Assembly (NCBI RefSeq): GCF_014529535.1
Contig: NW_023503376.1
Span: 372,001 to 436,000, forward strand
Reading direction: 5' to 3'
DNA length: 64,000 bases
DNA from: Bradysia coprophila
Lineage: Eukaryota > Arthropoda > Insecta > Diptera > Sciaridae
The notes below the pieces were generated by a model. That model made no database searches and was not told where the DNA came from. It saw nothing but the letters and a program-made list of their open reading frames with translations. The translations under genes and the position numbers were made by a program. Shown one piece after another: positions 44,901 through 56,900 of the stretch. Numbering within the stretch: position 1 is the first letter of the stretch; each line of letters starts with the position of its first letter.

Positions 44901-47900
44901 CTTACTTTTGTCGATACCAATCGGGGAAAAAAAGAATTTTGAAAAAAGGTTGTGATTTACTCAAGCTAGAGGGGTCACGGACGGACGGACGGACGGACGG
45001 ACGGACGGACGGATGGACGGACGGACGGACGGACGGACGGACGGACGGACATTTTTTTTATTGCGGATTCGTCATCTATGAACATAACCAAATGCTTTGC
45101 CCTTACTGTCTGCTTCCAATTCGACGTGTTACAAACGGCATATTAATCTTATAAGCCCCCAGTACTTCGTACGGGGCTAAAAACCAATGACCCGACGGAG
45201 ATTCGAACTCCGAACCTCCTGCATATCAACAAACTACGCTAACCATTACACCACCGAGTCTTCTAATATACCAGATATGCATACTCTAATGTTGCAGCGT
45301 GGGACTCAATTTATAAAGTACATAAGCAACATGTACTACAAAATTTCGTGTGTGTGTGTGTGTGTCGACGCCATGTGTTTTTTTTTTCGTTTAGAACGAA
45401 AAAAAATATCAAATTTTGACTAAACGGATTCTCTTCATTCAAAACTTCATTGTTTTGTGTTTTACCGAAGGATGTCTTTCGTAATTAGTTTTTCAATTGG
45501 ACAAATATCTGCTGAGAAATATGCCATTGCATACGTGGTGTATCAATATGTAAACGAGCCATCAGAACAGTCGGAGCGTTTGCTGCGACTGAGCCCCGTA
45601 CAAACCCGTATATCTATTGCGTACGTGACCCTAGTGCGTCTGTCACCCTACTTTGACCGCCGGTTAAAGTAGTTAAAGTAAAATTATTATGTAATGTGTA
45701 CATCTTAGAAATTGCGCATAGCGCAATTACGAAGCCCCGTACGACGTTCCTTTCAAATAAAACAAAAATTTCAAATAGCCCTAAAATTTTAATTTATTGA
45801 GTATAAATACACATAGGGCCTAGTATCGGCCTCAGTCCAAGGACCCAAATTTAATTTTTTTTTCAACAACATTCTATTCGGTGTTCGATTATCTTTCAAA
45901 AATTACGAAAAACGGATGAAATTTACTCGAGTTGTATGTAAAATACACATAGGGCCCTAGTAGCGGCCTTAGTCCGAGGACCCAAATTTAATTTTTTTCA
46001 ACAACATTCTATTCGGCCTTTGATTACCTTTCAAATGAAACAAAAATTACGAAAAACGGATGAAATTTGCTCGAGTTATATGTAAAATACACATAGGGCC
46101 CTAGTAGCGGCCTCAGTCCGAGGACCCAAATTTAATTTTTTTTCAACAACATTCTATTCGGCCTTTGATTACCTTCCAAATGAAACAAAAATTACGAAAA
46201 ACGGATGAAATTTGCTCGAGTTATATGTAAAATACACATAGGGCCCTAGTAGCGGCCTCAGTCCGAGGACCCAAATTTAATTTTTTTTCAACAACATTCT
46301 ATTCGGCCTTTGATTACCTTCCAAATGAAACAAAAATTACGAAAAACGGATGAAATTTGCTCGAGTTATATGTAAAATACACATAGGGCCCTAGTAGCGG
46401 CCTTAGTCCAAGGACCCAAATTTAATTTTTTTTTCAACAACATTCTATTCGGTGTTCGATTATCTTTCAAAAATTACGAAAAACGGATGAAATTTACTCG
46501 AGTTGTATGTAAAATACACATAGGGCCCTAGTAGCGGCCTTAGTCCGAGGACCCAAATTTAATTTTTTTTCAACAACATTCTATTCGGCCTTTGATTACC
46601 TTCCAAATGAAACAAAAATTACGAAAAACGGATGAAATTTGCTCGAGTTATATGTAAAATACACATAGGGCCCTAGTAGCGGCCTTAGTCCGAGGACCCA
46701 AATTTAATTTTTTTCAACAACATTCTATTCGGCCTTTGATTACCTTTCAAATGAAACAAAAATTACGAAAAACGGATGAAATTTGCTCGAGTTATATGTA
46801 AAATACACATAGGGCCCTAGTAGCGGCCTCAGTCCGAGGACCCAAATTTAATTTTTTTTCAACAACATTCTATTCGGCCTTTGATTACCTTCCAAATGAA
46901 ACAAAAATTACGAAAAACGGATGAAATTTGCTCGAGTTATATGTAAAATACACATAGGGCCCTAGTAGCGGCCTTAGTCCAAGGACCCAAATTTAATTTT
47001 TTTTTCAACAACATTCTATTCGGTGTTCGATTATCTTTCAAATGAAACAAAAATTACGAAAAACGGATGAAATTTACTTGAGTTCTATGTAAAATACACA
47101 TAGGGCCCTAGTAGCTTTTCACTTCTAAGGCCCTAACTCACGGTCCACTCACCCGATTTTAAAAAACTTTTTTTTCCTGGATTGGTATTGACAATACCTA
47201 TCATTTGCCGTGTCATTTACATTTCCATCGTTTATTTTGCCATAAATATCACCAAAAGACCTTAAATCACTTATGTGGCCCTAACTCACGAAGGGCCGAC
47301 CCGAATATGGCCATCTTCGAACTTAGCCTCACTATTTTGACTATCTTTCAGGCAAAAAAAATTTTTTGAAATCGGATTTCATTTACTCAAGATATCGACG
47401 TGACGGACAGACGGACAGACGGACAGACGGACAGACGGACAGACGGACAGACGGCCCAAATTTTTATTGCAGATTCGTCATCTATAAACATAGGCAAACA
47501 CTTTGCCCTTACCGTCTGCTTCGAATTCCATCAATTACACACGGCATCGTAATCCTATAAGCCCCTTCGTACTTCGTACGGGGCTAAAAAGCGTAAGGTC
47601 TCAGTGCGCAGCAGATATTCGTTCGATTGGAAGTTTACTTACGATAAAGAGATCAGAATACTTTCTTTGCAATTTATTTTGATAAAACAAAAACAAAAAA
47701 TGTTTGTTGCGGGAAGAGAACTCACGATCTTATGCATAAAAAGTTCACGCTCTAGCCGATTCGGCCATTGAGACTCATGATTACATTTGATTTTGTTGTC
47801 ATGAAACCCCGCATGTATGTAGAATATAAGCAATGACCATATATGTGTTAGTGACTCTGTCGCAGGTAGTCTGATCATTTTAAAAAGTACATAAGTATTT

Positions 47901-50900
47901 AACATGCACGACAAAATGTCGCGAGTGTATGTGTGACTCGCATAATTTATTTAGAACGAAAAATAATCAAATTTTGACTAAATGGATTCTTGTTATTCAA
48001 AATTACGTTGTGTAGTGTTTTATCTCAGGATTTCGGTAACGCAATTAGTTATTCGATTGGACAAATATCTGCCGAGAAATGTGTCATTGCAAATATGGTG
48101 TAATCAATATGACAAAAAGGCTAAGGCCTCGGTGCCCAGCAGATATTTCTTCGATTAAAAATCTAGCTACTATACTGGAGATCAGTTTATTTACTATTTT
48201 TTGTGATAGAAAATGAAAAAAAAAATGGAAAAAAATGTTTGTTATGAGGATAGAACTCACGATCATGTGCATAAAACTGACGCGCTCTAGCCGATTCGGC
48301 CACCGAGACTCACGATGATGTTTCGATTTGTTGCCATGATTTTGTTTAATTGTCACACATGATGCTTTTGTATACACATAAGCCAAACCTTTCAGTGGTG
48401 TTTGTATGTCTTCGAGTTTATATACAGAAACGCTGAATGTATGAAATAGTCACACATGGAAGATAAAATATCGTATTGCTATGTGAGAAAAATCTCGAAT
48501 CACTTCTTATGTACATATTGTATACACACGCGTTCGCTTCGCTCACTTGTTATATACAATATGTACATACGAAGTAATTCTCGATTTTGTCTCACATAGC
48601 AATAAAATACTATTGATTTTGTGGATCAGTGGACAGTGTGCATCAGCCGAAAAACAGCTGAAGCTAATTTTTGCTGAAATTTCACTGCCTCTAACTCTAT
48701 GAATCTCAGAGCCTTAACCGACACGAATACATACCATCTTTGTTAATATCCCAAATGACCACTCGCGCATTTAGTTTGGCAAAATTTTTGGCTAGATTCG
48801 CTCCAACACCTCCACCGCCTCCCGTAATCAATACCACGTGACCTGTGACATCCTGTGGATAAAACAAGAAGTCAATAACATATCAATTCGTCCGACTATA
48901 AATTTGGTAAACAAAATGCAACTCATTGTGTAACTTTATGCAAATGGACAGAGCAGAGAAAAAAAACCGACAAATTGAAGATTTGCATTTTAATGGGCGA
49001 TCGAAGGGATTTGATAAAATGATTTAATATCAATCCCATCCACACACGGATTTGATATGAGCTAACAAATCCGATGTGCAATAAATTTGGAGAAAATGTC
49101 TTTTTAAATGCTGAAAAACTCGACGATTACACAATCAACGACAAAATTAATAATTGTTGTCAGAGTGTAGCATAATGCATATCATAATAAGCTCATTAAT
49201 AACTTCTTTGATCAGCTGCACGTTAACGACTTATTTATTATGAGTCATTATGCATCTCAATTCGTAATGACCAACAGTCAAGGTAGCAGCAATTTTGAAA
49301 TTGTAGTGCACAACTATCAATTTTCAAATGGAAATTCGCAACTATCAATAAAATGGAAGTTCAATCACACATAATGTCGTCAATCATTTGGTGAACGACT
49401 GTGATTAGAGTGATCTAGTTTCATTAGAATAAATTATCGATTTTTCTCTGCAATCAACATGTGTGAGAAAATAAATATATTCAGCCGCTGAGCAGCAAGC
49501 AATGTTACCACACTCAAATTAACATTTAAACTGCTTGGGATCGCAAATCCACATTATAGAGCAGCGGGCATATACATATATATTGTTCGAATATGATTAT
49601 GGTGCGTGTTGGTACCACGAAATACAATTTCTTGTGCTCTACAATTTCCTTACTTTTACCGACTGTTATTTTTATGAACGTGTTCGGCCGACCATAATTT
49701 TTTTAAGTGTTTTTTACTTTCGTTTTATTATTATTTGATGGAAGATATTATCGTCAATATACTTAATTCAATTAGAACAGAGGTAGCAAGCTCCTACCTA
49801 ACAAAAAATTCGAAAATTGAAATCTAGATCTTCATTTGTTAAACGAAATTTATGTGGACTTTTCTCAGACTTTTTAACGATTTTCGTAAATATCACAAGC
49901 TCCTGAAAACTCGTAAAAATTCATGAGAATTTCATTTATTTTCGCGAAAATTTTTAAACTCTGACAACAACTCTCAATTCAGAAAATATGTCGGACTTCA
50001 ATTTTCCACTAGGGTTGCTTTATACTAAACCCAGGGCCAGGTAAACTGGAAAATCCTCTATTCACTGAAAAAATCATAAGAAAACCATTGTACTGTTTGT
50101 TCAAAAATGAAATGCACAGTTTTTAGTATTTCGAGACAGTTGAAAATTTCAATCTGTCAGATAGTAAAGGATGCGTTTAATTAACCGGCGCATTAACAGA
50201 TTTGAAATTTGAATGGTTATTTCCACAGCTACAGATTTTTGCATGTTAAGTTTCTTACATTTTTTGCAAATAGCATAGTAGGAAACTTAGATTTCGTCAG
50301 AAGAATTAGCGAACGGAAAAATGTAAATTTATTTTTAGTCTGAGTATTGTTCTACATCTATAATTTCTCTTAGATCGTGTCTTTATTCAAAGAAATCGAT
50401 GGTGTTGTACAGCGGCTAACTGTTCAACTTCAATTAGCAGCAAAAAATCATCACGGAAAAAAATTCAATTATTCGAAGCAAATTTAATGTTGAAAATTTG
50501 GTTCGAATATTTAAATATTTGTCACAAGTATTTCAAATATTTATGAGAAATAAATTCAAAATTATTTGTGACAAATATTTTAAATTATTTGTCACAATTT
50601 TTTTTAAAATATTTATGACAAATAATTTTGAATTTATTTCTAATAAATAATTTAAATATTTGTTGCAAATTTATAAAATATGTGTCACAAATAATTTAAA
50701 TATTTGTCACAATAAATTTGGAATTTATTTGTCACAAATATTTAAAATATTTATAACAAATAATTTAAAATTATTTTATATTTTATATATTTGTCACAAA
50801 TAAATTGCGAATTTATTTGTTACAAATATTTACATATTTGTGCCAAATATTTATATATTTGTAGAAAATAATTGTTGACAATTTTTTTTTCCTGATGCTT

Positions 50901-53900
50901 ATTCGTGTTTCCAATATCGTCACTTCAAGTGTTGATAAAACTTCTTGTAAAAAATGTGCTAAATGTATGAAGCAGACGGTCTTTCTACAGATTTGAGTAT
51001 TCAAAGACCATCGATTTGTTTGAATAGAAACACGATCTAAGAGAAATCATAGATGTAGAACAATACTCAGACTCAAAATAAATTTACATTTTTCCGTCCG
51101 CGAATTCTTCCTACGAAATCTAAGTTTCCTACTATTACAATGCTATCTGCAAAAAATGTAAGAAACTTAACATGCAAAAATCTGTAGCTGTGGAAAAAAT
51201 CATTCAAATTTCAAATCTTTTAATGCGCTGGGTAATTAAACGCATCCTTTACTATCTGACAGATTGCAATTTTGAAATGTCTCGAAATACTAAAAACTGT
51301 GCATTTCATTTTTGAACAAACAGTATACTTTCAACAAATAAAAAATTCTTCAAAGTTTGTTCACATTAAGAAAACACAATTTGAGATTTCTTACAGTCTT
51401 AAAAGTCCACGATGTTTGATAAGGCGTATTCAAATTTTGCGCCAAATATCATTAGGCTCCACCTCGCTCCGCTCTGCTCGCAAACTTCCCACTCGTGGAA
51501 GTTTTACAACGTTCTGTTTGATTGTTATGCCATTTTTTAATGTCATTCCATTCATTTAAATAAAGTTTCAGAAATTGGCTATCACACACAAGGCTGTAAA
51601 CTTGACGAGGTCACACAGATCGCCATTTTATTAGATACGCGGGAAGAGACCACTTCTGATGATTTTACATGTAAAAAAAATCACCTCATCATCAAGGCGA
51701 CGAAAATCATCACAGTAAGTGAATTTTTGTATGAAATCGGTCATTTTATCATCAACTGGGGTGTGTCACCCGCGCATCTGTATCTGCGTGATCTCCACAA
51801 AGTTTACAGCCCCAAAGTTTACAGCCTTGATCGCACAAGTTATAGTTGGCTGTCACACACATCATAGTTGGCTGTCACACGCGGGATTATCATACAAAAT
51901 CAAATTTCATCAAGTGATTGATTGAAATTCCAACAGTGTAAGAATAACTTCCAGATTCTTTATCCCACATAGCCCATCTTCGAACTTAACCTCAGGAATT
52001 GAATTCGATTCGATTAAAATAAAATTGGATGGGAATTACTCAAGTTTACAAGCAAAATATTGGGACAAACAATTACGTTTGTCATAACATTTCATACAAC
52101 CTTTGGGACAAACATTTAACGGTATTTTCTGGAATAAGACCCTGACTTACGGAAGGCCTATTTTAGGGAACTAAAATGCCCTGAATTAATTAGAATTACC
52201 GAAAATTCCCCAAAATTCACATTTTCATTTGTCCAGCAGTTGGTTAGCTTTAGAATTAAATAAGTCAAAAAAATGACTGAAAAATTGAAGAATTTTTGGT
52301 GAATTAATTGTCTTAGAATAGGCCCTGAAATCAAAATCCTCAAAATCAAAGAAAATCCCTAAAATAATCCTCCAAAAACTAAAATAGTCCATTTGAAATC
52401 CAAGAAAATTTGAAAAGAAAATCCTTGACACTCCAGCAAAATAAGTAAAAAAAATCCTTCTAAGATCATTTAGATCGTTATGAAAATCCGTTGTTAATTG
52501 TTAACAAAATTCAGAATTATCCGTTTCTCGTATTAAACTATTTATTTTTCGATGTCATCATTCTGTTACGCAATGTTTTCCTAACGTTTGGAGCCTATTC
52601 TTCATCATACCAATATTTTTCACCAAAAAAACATTCTAGCTTCTTTAGTTTTTGTGATTTCACTCATGGTGCTAATTCGTTTCGCACTCTCCTCATAAGT
52701 ATCCAACAAAAAACAATCATGTTAAATTCAATTAACTTCAATAAAGTAGAAAGATGTTAGAATACTGCTGGTGCTAATTTGATGATCAAACAATAAATTA
52801 TTCTGAAAATGGATAAATTCTCCAAATATTCAAAATCAAACGCTGTGACTAGAATTATAGCACATTACTGCTGTAAGGCTGTATATAAAAGACGTGTACG
52901 TATACGAGAGCTTGCGCGATTTATCGAATACGGTGTGTGTGTATTGTGCGCTATATACACAACGTACATAAGAGTAAACAAATTTACCCTAGAGAGCTAA
53001 AGGTTTTGCAAGCAAAATTATATCACTAGAAAAAGAGATGTTTGCCTACTGCGATAATATGTATTATGCACATGTTGCCAAGATTGGTATTTTGACGTGT
53101 AGGACATTATTGCCCTAGCCGAAGGCGTGGGCCATAATGCCTACACGTCAAAATAACAGTCTGGCAATAGGTGCATATCATATTTTATCAGTCGAGAACA
53201 GATATATCGAGATAAACAAAAACTCCCTAGAGGGATAAGCTCGAGATTATCGTTCTAGACAGATAAAATACCTCACTGATATAAGGCTTTATATAAGAGA
53301 CTCGTACTAATACTCGCGCAAGCGCTCGTATACGTACACGTCTCTTATATACAGCCTTATAGCAGTAATGTACTATTAGCATAACAAATCAAGAACGTGT
53401 TCTTGTTCATTTTATGTTTCTTTTATCTGAATATTAGATATTTTTTTGCAAACAAAATCCTTTCAAAAACCTCTTTCTATATCGACTATTTTGTTAAATG
53501 TAGGGAATGCAATACCGGACTGATTTTACCAAAATACCAGTTTTAGTAATACCCAATACCGGTATTTTCTGTATTTGAATTCACACAGTTAGAACAAGGA
53601 ATTATTGAGTTGGTTTAACCTTGAATTCCGATTTTTATGGCTTTGGTTGAAATTCTGTGAAAAGTATTTTCGTTTCTTCACTAAGGTGTGTCGATTTCAA
53701 ATTTTAATTAACTGATTCTGGACTACGACCTATCGCGATTCAACTTCGCATCAGCAAAAAAAAATAGAACGCAACATATACTTGTACCGCTTCTTTTTTT
53801 ATTTACGAGCTCTACGAGGTATTATTGGTCCTTACTTCTAAATTGCACCTGTTGCCAAGATTGGTATTTTGACGTGTAGGACATTATTGCCCTAGCCGAA

Positions 53901-56900
53901 GGCGTGGGCCATAATGCCTACTCGTCAAAATGACAGTCTGGCAATAGGTGCATATCATATTTTATCTGTCGAGAACAGATATATCGAGATAAACAAAAAC
54001 TCCCTAGAGGGATAAGCTCGAGATTATCGTTCTAGACAGATAAAATCCATTACATAACTCGGGATAAAAAGATGCAAAGTCTCAATTTCGTGTGTTTATT
54101 GACCTCGGCTTCGCCTCGGATCAAAGTTCACACGAAAACTTTACTTTTTATCTTTTTATCCCTAGTCTTTGGCATGAAACAATGAGCGGTATCAATATCT
54201 TGCTATCTAAATCAGTAGTATTCAAATAAGCGACTTCATCAGTTTTGGTTGAGGTGGAATTCTAATATTAATGAAAGTATAAATGGTCTCACGAGTGCAA
54301 GGGAAGGGGAGCCGATAGAGCCACGCCAAAGTTTAAATACATGATTTTCGAAAGGTCAAGCGCAGATGCGGAGGAATGAAGCTAATGAAGAGTTTGTTGT
54401 AGCACTAGAGAAACATTAACTCTACCAATATCCAAAAAATGATTTCTGTAGACGGTCTACGCAGAGGCCGACAGTGGTTCAAAGTGTGTACTGTGTGCTT
54501 GATAATAATTGATGATTAGAGTCGCGAAAGTCAGCGTAATCTGAAACACACTTATGATAGTTTCGCAATTAAACGGGCTGGCAGTCTCAGTTGTCCATCT
54601 ACACCACGTTTGCTAAGACACACGCCAGCAAGGACGAAATTTTGGGCATGACTCGTGTGACTAGACAGAAAGGCATTTAATTGTTCTCATTGCGGTAGTA
54701 CTTCCTAAAAAGGTTCACAGTTATCTGCTAGCACAGTGACTAGCATCGCAAAACAGAAGAAGCAACAAATAGAAAAAGCAACCCTCGTAACATGTTCCTA
54801 AAGGTGGAAAGCACAAGCGCTGGAGGAGATGATGAGGCGACATAACTACACGGTCAATATCGTCAGGAACGATATTATCGTTTTTTGGACGATAGTATCG
54901 TTTTTTAGACGATACTATCGTCTAAAAAACGATATTATCGTCCAAAAAAATTTCATCCAGGACAATAATATCGTCTAAATTGAAAAATTCAAAAATATTT
55001 TCAGGACGATATTATCGTTTTCTTGACGATATTATCGTTTAAAAAAGCGATAATATCGTTTTTTTGGACGATACTATCGTTTTTTTTATGATACTATCGT
55101 CTAAAAAACGATATTATCGTTCAAAAAATATAATAATATCCGCTGGACGATATTATCGTTATTTTCTTTTTCTGAACAAATTTATCGTTATTTTGGACGA
55201 TATTATCGTCCTGGGCGATAATTTTTGGGACGATAATATCGTTTTTAATTAATTTATTTTTTTAAATTTGAGACGATAATATCGTCCAGGACGATAATAT
55301 CGTTTTTAATTTATTTAAAATAAAAATTCTAGACGATAATATCGTCCTGGGCGATATTATCGTTCTGGATGGTTGTTGAAGACGAAACACAAAATCTTGT
55401 AAATAAACACCTTTTTATAGACGGCAAATATATATTAAAAATTGGTTCATTTGGTTCCGTAAATTTAAATTTTATATAGAAAAATTACACAGACTAATTA
55501 TGAGACGATGCGAGAAAAAAAAATTAACTCCTAAGTTCCTAAGCTCGCATTGCGGCCCTCCGCTTCGCTCCGGGGCAATGGGCCGGATCGCTCGGCGTGT
55601 TGAAACGCTTTTTATGTACAATCAAAGTTGGTATTCATTACGTGAAAAGATGAATTATTTAGGGACGAACTAAAGGCCTTTTTTAAACACTGATGTGTAG
55701 GTGATTTCCTCTGACAATTGTTTTTCGATATTTTGGAAGAGAATTCGGTTCTTGCTGCACCTCTGAGTAAAATTGAGTCCTGGACAATATTACCACCCAA
55801 AACTAAACGATAATATCGTCCTGGGCGATATTATCGTTTTTTTAAACGATAGTATCGTCCTGGACGATATTATCGTTTTTTTAAACGATAGTATCGACCT
55901 GGACGATATTATCGTTTAAGAAAACGATAATATCGCCCAGGACGATATTATCGTTTTGGACGATATTATCGTACAGAAAACGAAAATATCCATTAGATTT
56001 TCTAGAACGGTAATATCGTCCAGAAAACGATAATATCGTTTTTTGAACGATAATATCGACAATAAAACGATACTATCGTCCAGACAATATTTTAGAATTT
56101 TTCAATTTAGACGATATTATCGTCCTGGATGAAATTGGGCGATATTATCGTTTTTTTGGACGATAGTATCGTCTAGAAACGATATTATCGTTTTTTAGAC
56201 GATAGTATCGTTTTCTAGACGATAGTATCGTCCAAAAAAACGATAATATCGTTCCTGACGATATTGGCGGTGTGGAAATGTCCCGCCACCGGAGGAGATA
56301 TTTCATCTTTACCTCCATTAACTTTATGTAAAAAACATACCTACGTTCGTCGATGATTATATCGATGATCGAAATTCATTTACATTTTAAACAACCGCTC
56401 GGGAAACGTTATGTTATTCGAGTGTCATAAATTTTTTTTTGCCGTTTAAAGATATGTTCAAAAATGGAAATCAAAGTGGACTCATGTAGAGGTTGATAAC
56501 CTGCCAATTGTTAGCATAGTTTTTTTTGTTTACTTTGTCCATATTTGATATTTTTGAATAAAAGAAATAGAAAGTTTGACGGGCGCACGGCACTACTATA
56601 TACTTAATTAATCAGCCAAAGTACCTTTCTTATACATTATTACCACGGACGAACAAGTTTACGAGTTTACGTTGAAGAGATGTTAATCGTCAAAACGCGG
56701 GAGTGTATCTCGGATTAAGAAACTCTCTTTCAAAATATTTCATTTTGCTGGTAGGTTGGGCCGTATTTGGTTACATTTATTGTTATCGTTAAACCTTACG
56801 TCGGATTTGTTCATCTATTTAACTTACCTTCAGTTTCCTATATCGGTTCGGCAATATTGTGAGATAGAATGACTCCAATAGGAAAAATATCGATTTGAAC

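Larger units (their letters stand above)
43725..48697. repeat. Inverted arms enclosing a nested transposon block
   Basis: 43725-43915 and 48412-48697 are inverted: GAGGCAGTGAAACTTCAGC against GCTGAAATTTCACTGCCTC at the outer ends and GACTATTTCATACATT against AATGTATGAAATAGTC inside. They look like the two ends of one older element split by the nested insertions at 43999-48400. Confidence 0.6.

Noticed and set aside
45554..47588. Ordinary Helitron ending in CTRR with an A/T target
   Set aside because: The base after CTAA is A and the 5' end is not a clear TC; microsatellite, tandem core and T-run target fit the DINE-1/pearl (Helentron-associated) class better.
48236..48386. Short conserved-looking protein RESRWPNRLER in two places (also 47639-47914)
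   Set aside because: Both are antisense readings of the tRNA-like SINE heads.
54850..56270. CRISPR-like array of regularly repeated palindromes
   Set aside because: Spacing is irregular, spacers are A/T runs, the copies form inverted arms, and the host is a eukaryote.
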